In this document: positions 32,514-44,165 of the stretch, one piece after another | How positions within the stretch are numbered: position 1 is the first letter of the stretch | Layout: each line of letters begins with the position of its first letter | Assembly: GCA_019426215.1 (NCBI GenBank) | Contig: CM033394.1 | Coordinates: 17,442,195-17,506,194 of the forward strand | Reading direction: 5' to 3' | Length of the DNA: 64,000 bases | Source of the DNA: Buddleja alternifolia | Taxonomy: Eukaryota > Streptophyta > Magnoliopsida > Lamiales > Scrophulariaceae | The notes under the pieces: model-generated | Told to the model about the DNA's origin: nothing | Databases searched by the model: none | The model's input: only the letters and a program-made list of their open reading frames with translations | Made by a program: the position numbers and the translations under genes

Positions 32514-33835
32514 ATGGATAATAGTCAAAGGAAATGTTCAAGAGCGGAAATGGAAGATGACGAGGAAGTGACAGAAATCATTATGTCTTTTTTGATTTTT
32601 TAATTGGGATTATCGGATCTTGGTACCATAACAAGTACATGATTAAGGAGTTGTTAATGAGTGATAATGACAAAAGAGCTCACGACAGGGCAATTTGGAT
32701 GAGATCTTTATGCCACGAGCCTACATGCATAAGTCAATTACGACTAAATACTAAGACATTTAATAAATTGTGTAATATATTGTATGATGAGGGGGGATTG
32801 GTTGCTACAAAGAATGTCACTATACAAGAAATTATGGCATTGTTTTTGCATATTGTTGGTCATGATCAGAAAAATAATACCATTAAAAATACATTTGTGT
32901 GATCTGGAGAAACCATAAGTAGACAAGTCCATACCGTATTGAGAGCAGTGTTAACGATTGGAGAGCTCTTTGTTAAGCAACAAAGAGATGGAATATATCT
33001 TGAAAGAGATGCTGAAAGATGGAAATGGTTTTCGGTAATAATTTATCACGTCTCTTGTATTTAATTTTGTAACATTTACCTTCTTAGGTCCAACTGTTTA
33101 TGACATGTGTAGAATGCAATTGGGAATTTAGATGGGACGTTTGTTGAGCTCACAATCCCAACTGAAGTTAAAAGCAAATATAGAAACAGAAAGGGTGCTT
33201 TAAGTACCAATGTTTTAGGAGTATGTGATGCGAATTTGAAATTTCTCTATGTACTACCGAGATGGAAGGGCTCTGCTTCAGATGCCTGAGTACTACGTGA
33301 TGATTTACAAAGGCCTAATTGCTTAAAAGTTTATAGGGGTGAGTTGACTTTTATTATGAGTTTTATTTTTTAGTTTTTAATTGGTACCTAACTAGATCAA
33401 TATTATCTTGTGGACGCGGGTTATACAAATGGTCCTGGTTTTCTTGCTCCATATAGAGCGACTCGTTATCACCTTAATGAGTGGAGAGGAAACACTCCAA
33501 CAAATTATAAAGAGTTGTACGACCTGCGATACTCTTTGGCAAGAAATGCAATTGAAAGGACTTTCGATTTGTTATAGAAACAATGGACTATTCTACGTTT
33601 TGGAAGCTTTTACAATTTAAAGACTCAGATTAGAATTATCAACGCATGTTGCATTCTACACAATTTTGTGCGTGGTGAGATACCCGAAGATCCCTTATTG
33701 GATGAAGAAAATAGGGAGATAGAAGATTACGCCAACAATGACGAACAAATAACAACTGTCAGAACTACCAATGAATGGACAACATTTCGAGATAATTTAG
33801 CCATGCAAATGTTTGAGAAATATCAAGCTCGGTGA
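32514..33835 (+). pseudogene. PIF/Harbinger DDE transposase (HARBI1-like) pseudogene
   Basis: The likely start is the ATG at 32514; a frame change before 32639 leads into an N-terminal helix-turn-helix-like region. Three exons fit: to 33034, 33113-33338 and 33396-33835, with GT-AG introns and consistent phase across the second junction. The DDE catalytic triad of the DDE_Tnp_4 family survives: D in NAIGNLDGTF (33128), D in YYLVDAGYTNG (33411), and E in ARNAIERTF (about 33560). Premature stops occur after NTFV (about 32900), after GSASDA (about 33287) and after TFDLL (about 33575). The first two are TGA where the family normally has Arg, consistent with CGA to TGA decay. The natural protein would cut and move the transposon with the Myb-like partner. 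Confidence 0.82.
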
Positions 33836-34642
33836 ACTCAACTCATTTAGACTTTTAGTTTATTTTTGTTTTTTTTGTTGTTATCATTGAACACTTTGTT
33901 ATTTAGTTTAAGTTTTTCTTTTGTTTTTATCATTGAACACTTAGTTGTTATTCATGCATTATATCTTCTAAAAAACTTTATTAATGCTTCTTATGGTTAA
34001 ATATTGGTTGGCCTGTTTATTTTGTTATTTCTGTAAATATGTTACTTATGTACTTTAATTTTCTGACGTAGAAATGAGCATGAATAACAAGATGAAAAGT
34101 GGAGCTGCTACAACTACAAACAAAGCTAGATTTATACGGATAAGCGAGCATGGGGTGGTACTTCTTCCAATAGTGATACTTCTGCCCGTGGACACTTTGA
34201 AGGTAATATTTCTTACATGCATAATATGAACTAAGAAAACTAAAAGGTATTAACTTGAGCTAATTTATATATATACATTAAATTATACGTATGGTATATA
34301 CAAATTAGTATAGATAGAGACATGTCTAAATTTACTATATGGTATAAGTAGGGCATAAGAGAGATTCTGTGCAGGTGAACAACTTTTTCCAAATAGTTTT
34401 GGTGGGTGCATGTCATTGCAGCCTTAAGAAAAAATGTTTGTGGCATTACATGTGTGGTAATGAGTGAGGTCATGCTCATAGTAGATGGATTGAATTAATT
34501 AAAAATTCTATATTGAATCTAATTTGTTGGCTTAAATCATTTACCGAGTGTCAAATAATTATGGATATCAAAACAAAGAGAAGACATGCAGAGAGCGTGG
34601 AAAGAAGAAAAAAAGATTCGACATCTCCTTGCATATATAATC
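33836..34642. other. Non-coding Harbinger interval
   Basis: The interval between the transposase and gypsy G3. An ATG at 34074 opens 43 codons that end at a possible donor site (34203), conceivably the first exon of the Myb ORF. The phase does not match the acceptor at 53625, so I do not call it. Confidence 0.45.
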
Positions 34643-34647
34643 AGTGG

Positions 34648-35198
34648 TGATCTCTTAATGGGCTAAAATGAAGAAGGCCGGTGAATGGAAAGCTCATAAA
34701 AAACTCAAGGACATGTTCGTGAAAATGCTAAGAGGAAAGCCCAAAGGAAAGCTCAGGAAATGCCTATGAGAAAACTCAAACAAATGGATATTTGGTGAAT
34801 CTTATCTTCAACCACCAAATCCTAAAAAGAGGGATATAGCTCATCATATCCCCCAATATCCGAGAACAAGTTGGAAGTCATCCGAGACTCCCCAATTACT
34901 AGGGAAATCAGCTATTTATGTACATTTTTACTTCATTTTTTGTAAGTTCGTTCAAGTTCACTTTAAGTGAAGTTTTGAGTAGAGAAAGTCGAGTCCATAA
35001 AAATTGTATTGTTAGGGTTATGTTCTTGAATATTCAAAGTCAATAAAGAAAGCCATTTTTCTTTATTTTCTCAACAAATTTCGAATACTTCCATATTTGT
35101 GAAAGTGAGAGTGTTAATCGAGAGTTTAATTACAACATTCAATCGAAGACCTTGTTTGGTTCTCCGATTTTGTTGGTGTGAAAATCTGAACCACATCA
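34648..35198 (+). repeat. 5' LTR of G3
   Basis: 551 bp, TGATCTCTTAATGGGC to GAACCACATCA. Compared with the 3' copy it lacks about 20 bases just after the initial TGAT. Confidence 0.88.
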
Positions 35199-35200
35199 AG

Positions 35201-35218
35201 TGGCGCCGTCTGTGGGAA
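35201..35218 (+). promoter_or_regulatory. Primer-binding site of G3
   Basis: TGGCGCCGTCTGTGGGAA, two bases after the 5' LTR and identical to the G1 site. Confidence 0.85.
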
Positions 35219-35251
35219 AAGGAGTTTAAGACGTGAGTTTGTTACATTGAA

Positions 35252-37080
35252 ATGGAAGGAGTTCAAGGATTAAGGTGTTCGGAGAGGAGGAGCGCTGCCG
35301 TGCATCCTACGGCGGCAGTCACGCACAGAAAGCCCGACACAATGCAACCCGGTGTTGCACCGGGGCAATCACTGATGGATAATCCTGTGCCTGCTTTGGT
35401 TTCTGTGTTAATCGGTCTAGGTAACACCACCGTTGCATCAGGAACCACTCAATAACCACCTCAAAGAAGTTTACCCTTGCAACAGGAGGTTGCGCCGAGG
35501 ATAACGCGTGTATACACACGCCGCCGGGAAAGTGAACAGACATCCTCTCCTAATTCGAGAGGGCTCGTATCGCCGTAAACCCAAGATTTACAAGAGCCAA
35601 TTCATCCACCACTAGCCAATGAGAATGGAGGTCTCAATCCGCTAGTGCACGGACATCTGTCTATAGGTGAAAGAGGCCAACAACTGGAAGGAGGTGATGA
35701 ACAAAACGCTCACCAAGTAGCATGTGCTATCCCGTTAGCTGTCCCACCGTCAGGGAGCGAGTTCCCTCCCATGGATCAATGGGGATGAGCATTTGCTGCA
35801 GTGATGGCCTCTGTTTTGCAAGGAGGATATATAAAACCAAGAAGGGAGGTCCCGGTGAGCATTCCATTGCCACCCCCGCCAGCTATCCCTATGGCGACCC
35901 CTACTGTTCAAGATGTAAGGGGAACGACGGTTTATACGCCATCGTTCTCTCCTCACCCAACATATGGCGTGGGCCCTCGTCCTTACGAGGAGACCAACAA
36001 GGATGGATTCACCAGCACCCTGGTGAAATGGGTAGTATACCTTGGAGACAACCATCCATGAATCCTTTGGGTATTAGCGTATGGAAGAATTCGAGGACCC
36101 AAGGACAAAAATGAGAGAGATGAGGCAATGCCTAGGAAGAGGTTTCCAACCCCCTCCTTGAGGCGTACCATTTGGGCCACGAGTGTTAGCCGAGCAGCTT
36201 CCCAGCAACTTTCATGTCCCCAATATGGCTGAGTATGATGGATCGACAGATCCTACGAAGAACTTATCGAAGTTCGAGAATAGTGCTTTACTTCATCAGT
36301 ACACTTATGGAGTCAAATATCGTGTATTCATAACCACCCTGACGAAGGCTGCCCAGGAATGTTTTATTCAGCTAGCTCCGAATTCGATTCACTCGTTTAA
36401 GGAGTTTAGCAAGACGTTCGAGGTACCAAAAGACTTCCCTGAGTCTATTCAACATACGCCAAGGGGTCACGGAGCCCTTGAGAGGGTACATAAGGAGGTA
36501 CCTTTCGCGAATGCTGAAGTCTTGGATAATGTCTTCGCGCAAGGTTTGAAGGATGGAGATTTCTTTAGGTTCCTGGCTAAAAAGCCAGTTGTCAATTTCG
36601 ACAACCTGTTAGAAAGGGTGGAGAAATACATGAACCTGGAGGAGGTTACTCAAATGAAGATAGCTAGCAGCAATCCCGCTACTAGAGGTGAAAAGATGGC
36701 TCCAGTGGAGACCAAGAAACCCACATATATATCATAATAGGTACCGGGATGAGTATCGGAGAACAATTCAGACACCTCTTAAGGTGACTCCTGAAAAAGC
36801 TCTTATGGTGATAGAGAAGGAGAACAAAGCGATGGTGAGGTGGCCACGAAGTGCAAGATATGGACCAACTCGTCCTAAATCCGACAAGTATCATCGTTTT
36901 CACAAAGAATACGAGCACAATACTAATACCTGTGTGCATCTATTGAGCGAAATAGAAAGGCTGATAGAATGCCGGTACTTGCAAGAACTTATATGCCGTG
37001 ATCGTGAAAAGAACACGAAAATATTTGAAAGAAGCCCTACCCCACCACGGTATAGTGCATCTATTGAAATACATCATTAG
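35252..37080 (+). pseudogene. gag: G3 gag pseudogene
   Basis: The first ATG at 35252 opens 67 codons; the frame is then broken several times before the capsid core. The core (36183-36737) shows MAEYDGSTDPTKNL, LTKAAQECFIQL and LLERVEKYMNLEE, matching the gypsy retrotrans_gag domain; a similar block in G2 lies at 5830-6425. A C-terminal part (36688-37080) includes YHRFHKEYEHNTNTC, the position of the nucleic-acid-binding knuckle in this lineage, here without a full CCHC pattern. Broken by stops near 35453, 36060 and 36737. Confidence 0.78.
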
Positions 37081-37098
37081 GAGCATCCAAAGGAGGCG

Positions 37099-37711
37099 AT
37101 GGAAGGAGGAGATGTAGAAGGAAGGCCAAACCAAAGGCAAAAATTTATCAATAGGATAACCGGAGGCCCCATTGATGGAGATTCACATAGGGCCCGACGA
37201 GCTCATCTTAGGGCCCTACGAGAGTTATCCTACCTAGAGACAACTGAAGGACAAGCTGAGGAGGTAGCTGCGGTTAACACCAAGCCGTTGATATAATTTT
37301 ATGGTCGTAGATTCTCGGTCAGCATACAATGCTATCCTCGGGAGACCTACATTGAATGCTTTTCAAGGAGTCATTTCCACTTACCATATGAAGATAACAT
37401 TCCCGATGGGCAAAGGCGTAGGAGAAATAAAAGGAGATCAGCAAGCTGCAAGAAAATGCTACGTGGAAGCTATCCGGGCAGAAGAAAGATCATCCAGTAT
37501 GGAGGTAGACCTACCAAAAGGGACTAAACTAGAGAAAGAGGAAATCATGACCATAAAAGGAGGAATTAAGAAGGTAAGCGTGCAACCTAAAGCCAAACCG
37601 GAAGAAAACTTGATCAAGTTGGAGCTGGTGCCAGGCGATCCTTCCAAGATCGCCAAGATAGGATCTCAACTGGACCCTGAGATTGCTTCCCGCCTGACTC
37701 AGTTGTTGTGA
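37099..37711 (+). pseudogene. pol: G3 protease remnant lacking its active site
   Basis: The pre-protease linker with INRITGGP (about 37147-37170) passes within about 100 bp to the C-terminal protease block SAYNAILGRPTLNAFQGVIS (37319-37378). The segment between, which should carry DSG/DNG and the flap, is absent, and a stop sits at 37296. The remaining 136-residue frame ends with the conserved SQLDPEIASRLTQLL linker to RT. No cleavage activity is possible from this copy. Confidence 0.75.
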
Positions 37712-38640
37712 GATTACATAGGCATTTTCGCTTGGATGGTAGAGGACCTGGTGGGCATTGATCCAGCAGTAGCAATCCACCAGCTCAATGTCTTTGCCAC
37801 CTCCAAACCCTTGAAGCAGAAGAAAAAGCACTTTGGGCTTGAGAAGGACAAAATCATAAAATAAGAGTTAGACCGGCTCCTAGCTGGTGGTCACATAAAG
37901 GAGATCCAATTCCCAGAGTGGATAGCGAATGCTGTCTTTTTTCCCAAAAGAGGAGATAAATGGCGGATGTGCATAGATTTCTGAGATCTTAACAAAGCTT
38001 GCCCAAAAGACTGTTACCCCCTAGAATCGACAAGCTGGTGGATTCTACGTTAGGGTGTGAACTTTTGAGCCTGATGGATGCGTCTCATGGGTATCACCAG
38101 ATACCCCTAGGCCCTGAAGATCAGAAGAAGGTAAGCTTCATAACAGCCTTCGGGACATTCTATTATGTAGTGATATCTTTCGGCTTGAAGAATGTTGGAG
38201 CCACGTACTAGCGGCTCATGGACAAGATCTTCCAAAAGCAAATAGGGAAGAACCTTGAAGTCTATGTAGACGATATGCTGGTGAAAAGCCAAAAGGCGCA
38301 AAACCACTTGGAGGACTTGGCGGAGACGTTTGAGGTACTCCGACAGTACAAAATGAAGCTTAATCCATTGAAGTGTGCTTTTGGAGTACGAAGTGGGAAG
38401 TTCTTGGGATACTTAGTGACGGAGAAGGGAATCTAAGTCAATCCCGAGAAGATAAGAGCCATCTAAGAAATGGCACCTCCAGCTACCCGGAATGACGTGC
38501 AAATACTAGCTGGTCGAGTGGTGGCCCTAAGTCATTTTATCTCAAGACTAGGAGAGCGCAGCCTGCTGTTCTTCAGAGTAATTCGGAAGGCAAACTCGTT
38601 CTCCTAGAGTGAAGAACACCAAAAAAGCTATTGAGGAGTT
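37712..38640 (+). pseudogene. pol: G3 reverse transcriptase
   Basis: RT blocks follow in order: WIANAVFFPKRGDKWRMCID, DLNKACPKD, LMDASHGYHQIPL (first catalytic Asp), FGLKNVGATY, and VYVDDMLVKS with the YVDD catalytic pair at about 38260-38300, then the thumb region LKCAFGVRSGKFLGYLV. Lesions include a stop after the KDKIIK segment (37862), one within CIDF (37982), a one-base frame loss near 38020, and stops at 38209 and 38434. Similar to the G1 RT at 1-584 but more damaged. Confidence 0.82.
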
Positions 38641-39383
38641 AAAGGTGTAGTTAGCCAGCTTACCATTGTTGACTAAGTTGTTACCTGGGGAGAAGTTGTA
38701 CCTGTACCTGGCAGTTTCCAATCATGTCGTTAGCTCTGTGCTAATCCGCCAAGAAGGGCGTGACCAAAACTCGGTGTACTATGCCAACCGAGTCCTTAGG
38801 GGGGGCTGAGGAGAGGTATCCGGAGATCGAAAAGGTGGCCTTTGCTTTGGTGACCACTGCCAGGAAGCTGAGGCTGTATTTCCTATCACATAGCGTAGAA
38901 GTACGCACAAACTATCCCTTAAAGCAAATATTGGGACACCCTGAAGCATCAGGAAGGATGATCAAATGGGGGGTGGAACTCAGCTAGTTCGACATCACCT
39001 ATGCCCCGAGGCCTGCCATAATGGCTCAAGCATTGGCGGATTTCATAGTGGAGGTACCTTCCTCTCAAGAAGTCAAGAGGATCTGGCGGCTTCATGTTGA
39101 TGGCTCTACCACCTCAACAGGAAGTGGAGCGGGAGTAGTGCTGACGACCCCCGAAGGAGGCGAGCTGGAGTATGCCCTGAAGTTCAATTTTTGCGCATTT
39201 AATAATGAAGCCAAATATGAAGCCTGTATTGCCGAGAAAAAAATGGCGTTACAGGCAGGAGCAAAACACTTGATAGTCCATTCGGACTCCCAACTGGTGG
39301 TATGCCAAGTTAATGGCCAATACGAAGCAAAAGAAGGAAGGATGATGGGGTACCTGAAGAAAATAAGAGACCTAAAAAGCTAA
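38640..39383 (+). pseudogene. pol: G3 RNase H and archaeal-type RNase H
   Basis: 38760-38987 retains the RT-linked RNase H segment with ERYPEIEKVAFALV and a stretch equivalent to the HSVEVRTNYPLKQIL block. After a stop the second, archaeal-type RNase H (39021-39383) is almost intact: HVDGSTTSTGSGAGVVL with the first Asp, FNNEAKYEACI with the Glu, and VHSDSQLVV with the second Asp. It would remove RNA from RNA-DNA hybrids. This second domain places the element in the Tat group. Confidence 0.82.
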
Positions 39384-39950
39384 TTGGAGACCTTCGAGAT
39401 AAAGCAGGTGCCCCAAATGGAGAACAAGAAAGTTGATTACCTGGCACAATTGGCTAGTGCGCTAGTCGATTGCCATACTCGGCGTATAACTGTGGAAACC
39501 ATACTAAGTTCCATAATAGGAGAAGAAGTAAATAGCATAACCCTGGAGCCAGACGATTGGAGGACGCCTGTAGTCATACATGCTACAGGGACGACTGCCG
39601 GAGGACAAAAAAGAGGCCTTGAGAGTGCAGCGATAAGTCCTTCGATTTACCATAATCGAGGAAACCATGTACAAGAGATCCTTTACTCACCCATTTCTAA
39701 GGTGACTTTCGAAGAAGGAAGGACTGATGGTTCTACGTGATCTTCATGAAGGCCTTTGTGGTAACCATGTTGGTGCATGTACCATAAAGGGGAAGTCCCT
39801 CTAAGAGGGATACTACTGGCCCGCTATGAAGGAAGATGAGAAGAACATGGTGAGAAGGTGTGAGCAATGCCAGGTGCATGCAACACTGTATCACCAGCCA
39901 GCTGGAGTTATGAGAGCCATTAGCTCACCTTACCCATTTTCCAGATAAAG
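39384..39950 (+). pseudogene. pol: G3 integrase N-terminal remnant; catalytic core missing
   Basis: After the RNase H, the linker QVPQMENKKVDYLAQLASAL leads to the integrase zinc finger read as LHEGLCGNHVGA...YYWPAMKEDEKNMVRRCEQCQVH (39748-39880), the HHCC pattern. About 70 bases later (near 39945) recognisable protein ends: the D,D-35-E core and chromo or tail region are gone. A stop at 39738 and another near 39802 also interrupt it. Confidence 0.75.
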
Positions 39951-40404
39951 GATGTGGAAGGCCGAAAGCGATTCTGGCCATGAAATGTGCACAACTTGAG
40001 GAAGTTCTACACTTGAGAGTAAGATTGCCCCAATGAGGTTAGTATTTTTATCGCTTTAAATGAAAGGATGCCTGATCTGGAAGCATGTAGAAGTAGTTTG
40101 ATGTTGATTTCTGTTTCTGCCATGCAATACTTGTTTTATCCTAATGAGACTGATAAATAATGAAGTTTATTCATCTTTGTGTTATTATGCTTATTATCTA
40201 TAACCTCATGTCTCCATACCAATAATAATTCAAGATAATCTTTAAAAGACACTCAGAAGGTTGTGAAAATCATAAGACCTAGGCTATTTAAGCCCTGTTA
40301 TAAGGCAACATAAGCCCTAGGCAGCACACAAATGAGGAACAAAGAAAAACTCTAAAGGGCACAAACCTTAATAATGATTACTGCAGGTTGCTCTCAGCTT
40401 GCCA

Positions 40405-40925
40405 CATGATCTCCAGAAAGCATAAGCCATGACAACCTCAGGCAGCTCTACAGAAAGCACAAGCCATGACAACCTCAGGCAGCTCTACAGAAAGCATAAG
40501 CCTTGACAACCTTAGGCATCTCTACAGAAAAAATGAATCTCCAGAAAACCTAAGCCCTGATCACCTCAGGCAGCTCTATAGAAAGCATAAGCCCTGACTA
40601 CCTCAAGCAGCTCTACAGAAAACATGAATCTCCAAAAAGCCTAAGCCCTGATAACCTCAGGCAACTCTCCAGAAAGCCTAAGCCCTGATAACCTCAGGCA
40701 GCTCTACAGAAAGCATAAGCCCTGACAACCTCAGACAGCTCTACAGAAAGCATTAGCTCTGACAACCTCAGGTAGCTAGCAAATCACCATATTAATCCCC
40801 AGAAAGGATAAGCCCTGACAACCTTGAGCAGCTGGCAAATCGCATGTAAATCTCCAGAAAGTATAAGCCCTAACAACCTCAGACAGCTAGCAGAATCGCC
40901 ATGTGAATCTCAGTGATGCGTAAGC
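40405..40925. repeat. 37 bp tandem array in G3
   Basis: About 12 degenerate copies of a unit that reads CTCTACAGAAAGCATAAGCC then CTGACAACCTCAGGCAG. Some units contain an extra CATGAATCTCCAGAAA or a TAGCAAATCGCC segment. The array lies between the truncated integrase and the antisense ORFs, as in other Tat-type elements with repeats downstream of pol. Confidence 0.82.
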
Positions 40926-41307
40926 CCTGACATTGACTACCTTAGGATGATGTAAGCTCTCCACATAAGACCAAGGCGATGTAAGTCCTACTACAAGGCA
41001 AGTTTGTAAGCCCTAGGCAGCATAACAGATATGTGTTGTGAATAAATTTACATTTCTGCATTCTCCACGAAAAGCATATATTTATGGTGAATAAGATCAC
41101 ATACATTCAGCACTCTCCACCAAAGATCGTATACTAAAGGTAAAAAAGTAAATATCTTTTATTATTATTCAAAGAAAGGAAAAGCTCGAGCCCCAAAAAT
41201 GAGTACGGCACAAAAACTAATATCTATGGCCCGAAAGTGAGCATGTTAAAAAGTATTTGCAGGAAAAACAAACTATGGAAAGAGAAATCAATTAGTACTT
41301 AAATAAT

Positions 41308-42656
41308 CTAAACAAGAATGGTGGAATCTGGCGCCCCGTTGCCTTCTGGGGTAGAAAGCTCGTTCCTCGCCTCAAAAAAGGATTCACCATGTGGCTGATC
41401 ACTTGTAATAGCCTCATCAGGAGCCCTGACAGCTACCTCATTTGCAATCTTGTCAGCTATCTCTGTAGGAGTCTCTATAGCCATCTTATGGGCAACTTCA
41501 TCAGTTATCTCAGTAGCTAGCAGAGCAGGAGGCTGGATAGCTGGTGGGGTGTATGCAAGAGCTTTCTCGCCAAGAAGGGGAGCATTATTCAATCCAGCTT
41601 TTTCCTGAAGGAAAGAAAGGTCTACCCCTGGTGGTAAAACGCCAGCTTCCATGTTTGAGACAGAAGCGAAAGCCATGGTGGTAATAAGGAAGAGCTGAAC
41701 CCGTCAATACTTTAAAAAAGGTACTGGACTTCAAGTATTCTTCTTATCTACACAGATAATGATCCTCTAAAAAGATTTGCCCGGCAGAAGAGTGGGCAAA
41801 ACCCTCAGTGGCCTCCTGGTGAGCTGCCTCACGCTCTTTCCTTACTTCATCAGCATGACTTGCTCGAGACTTTACAAAATCCTTCATCAACTGGTTCAAT
41901 TCAACATATAAGTTCTTTCTTAAGATACGCTCGCCCTCCAATTCCTTTGATTTGGATGAAGGTTGCTCCTTTAAGTTAGCATTTTTCTTTGCTTCATCAG
42001 TAGCCTCAGCTAGCTTACGGTGAAGCCGGACTATAGCATCACCACCGAGCATACTCGCCTACTAGCAAAACATATAAGGAAATCAATAGCTAGCTGATGA
42101 AAAGGGAATATTGTTACTAAAATAATATATGTGATGAAGAGAGGTAAAAATATACCTACAGCATAGTGGAATAAAACTCATCCATAAAGGCAGAATCAGA
42201 AAAATCTCCCATATAACGACAGTCTTTGGATGTAGTAAGACCCAATAGCTGATCACAAGCTATCTTCTTATCTCCACCAAGGAAAAGTGAAGTGGAAGAA
42301 GCCCTGTCACGAGCCCTCTTAGCAGGAGGAGTCGAAGTGACGGGAATCTTTACACCAGAAAGATCACGGGATAGTTGAGGTGGAGTCTGATCATGAGGAT
42401 GTTCGTGACCTCGCCCATCAGCATACACAAGAGGGTTATCTTTGGCCTTCCGAGGGTTTTTATTCTTATCTCTGCCATCAGCAGCCTCGTCAGGTATCTC
42501 ATCACAAGGAATATGAGGTGCATCAGGAGCCTTCTTCTTCGGTACTAATTCCATGGGTGCCACATTTGCATTCCCGTCAGAGGGTGGTAATCTGGCCTTA
42601 CTCTTCAAAAGAGCCCTGAACATATTGGCACCTAGCAAACAACAATAAGAAGACAT
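41308..42656 (-). CDS. G3 antisense ORF, middle and C-terminal parts (coiled coil)
   Basis: Read on the minus strand from 42656 to 41308. The first part (42656-42156) is polar and low in hydrophobics; it includes LRHL-type basic stretches and ends YMGDFSDSAFMDEFYSTML. The next (42052-41744) is strongly helical, with KLAEATDEAKKNANLKEQ and LNQLMKDFVKSRASHADEV heptads, then a FLEDHY motif. The last (41676-41308) is Ala/Glu-rich with repeated EITDEVAHKMAIE-like segments. Gaps between open stretches contain stops or possibly introns. Homologues accompany plant gypsy elements; role unknown. Confidence 0.55.
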
Positions 42657-42820
42657 TCAATTAAAACCAGGTATTTGTGAATAATAAATAAAATCATGAT
42701 AGTTTATGAAATGCTTATGTATGTGCAGGTGGAAAGCTCGTGAAAAGTAGACAATATTGCTTAAGAGTGTACCTAAACTATTTCCCAGTGGGGTATGCTT
42801 GTAACTGAAATGAAAATGCC

Positions 42821-43330
42821 TCAACAAGTTCTCTCAATCAAGACTTTCATGTCGTACACTTGCTCATTCAACCTATCCAACATACGTTGATGAAAAGGAG
42901 GCCTATCATTAGGAGAAAACCGAGGATACTTGGGGCTCTCTTTGATCCATATATTGGGAAACGACCACGGGAAAGGAGATGAAATGGAAAAGTAATGGTG
43001 TCTCCAATCACCATGGGTTTTGAAATTATGAGTTAAAAAGTGCACTCCTACCCTCACAGTGAAATAAAAGACTCCTTTTTCTAACTTTTTGAGTTGGAAA
43101 AACGAATAAAATTTGTTTGCTGAGGGGATTCCACCCCTAAAAGAGAATACCATGAAGAAAACCGCCATAAGGCTAAAAGAATTTGGGCACAATTGACATA
43201 AAGGTACTTGATATCGATTTGATACATCAATATAAAAAGACGGTATTGGAAAACGCAAACCGGTTTCAATTTCAGCAACCAAAAAGCAGAGAGAGCCTGG
43301 AGGGGGCGTGTTCAGCCTAGCTTGAGGAGA
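42821..43330 (-). CDS. G3 antisense ORF, N-terminal part (Transposase_28-like)
   Basis: A minus-strand open stretch whose first ATG is at 43282, but the frame remains open upstream to about 43330. It contains EIETGLRFPIPSFYIDV, LCQLCPNSFSLMAVF and FFQLKKLEKGVFYF. Spacing and content recall the domain catalogued as putative gypsy type transposon (Pfam Transposase_28, PF04195); this is pattern recognition, not a search result. Despite the family name, no catalytic residues are evident. It is oriented opposite to gag and pol and followed in its own direction by the coiled-coil block at 42656-41308. Confidence 0.55.
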   Translation of the reverse strand, partial: SPQARLNTPPPGSLCFLVAEIETGLRFPIPSFYIDVSNRYQVPLCQLCPNSFSLMAVFFMVFSFRGGIPSANKFYSFFQLKKLEKGVFYFTVRVGVHFLTHNFKTHGDWRHHYFSISSPFPWSFPNIWIKESPKYPRFSPNDRPPFHQRMLDRLNEQVYDMKVLIERTC

Positions 43331-43822
43331 GGGGAAGTTTATTTCGTACCCCGGGGGAAGTCATAGTCGTTCTCTTAACTTTTGAGCATTGGACAAGGAA
43401 AAATGAGAGGAATACACCTCATATGATGGAAAACCCTCATTTATTTTGAGTATTTCATCATGGATTTGTTCCTCACTCGCTACAAGCAAAATTTCGTCAT
43501 CAGAAATATTCTCATCTGACGAGGTCACGCCCCACATGTCGCCCCCTAGAGCCTCATATTCCTACTAGGTGAAAAAGGGTGAACACAAGGTGATGGAAGG
43601 TTTATTTTTGTTCTCTCACTTGAATTGTTATCACTAGATGACACCTCTATTAATTTTTCATGACGAGAAGACAAATTTGATGAATTATTAGATGAAAAAG
43701 AAGACATGGTTTTGTTAAAAATATGAAGATGAAAGAGCTGATGAAAAACCTAGATTTATATGTGAAGAGTTATCAAGAGAATATTACCCGAAGAATTGTG
43801 GGAGCTTGCTTGCATAGCTTCG

Positions 43823-44165
43823 AATTTTCGAAAATATTGAGGAAAAGAGGCCTTGGAATTTCGAAAATATTGAGAAAAAGAAGCCTTGGTTTTTTCGAAA
43901 ATTATGGTGGAAAAATAATGGGAGAAGTCTTGTATTTAAAGACCAAAAACATATCTTGAAGGGATTATTCCAAATCCTTAAGGGATTAGAAGAGCAAAGA
44001 AGGTGAATTTTTATGGAGAGGTTTTTGAAAATAATGGTCAGCAATAAGGGGAGAAGTCTTGTATTTAAAAGCTAAAAATATACCTTGAAGGGATTATTCC
44101 AAATCTTAAGGGGATTAGAAGAGAAAAGAATGTGAAATCCTAGGGAGAAATTTTCGAAAAGTGGG
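43823..44165. repeat. Short duplications in the G3 3' region
   Basis: A direct duplication with a 128 bp offset (GAAGTCTTGTATTTAAA at about 43925 and 44053, each followed by GAAGGGATTATTCCAAATC). Just upstream, TTTCGAAAATATTGAG occurs twice and a third partial copy follows, about 35 bp apart. Confidence 0.7.

Noticed and set aside
34074..34202. First exon of the Harbinger Myb gene
   Set aside because: A good donor follows it, but the phase does not match the acceptor at 53625, and the 43 codons show no domain.
42380..42619. Plus-strand ORF opposite the G3 antisense ORF
   Set aside because: Shadow frame of 42156-42656; composition and lack of motifs give no support.
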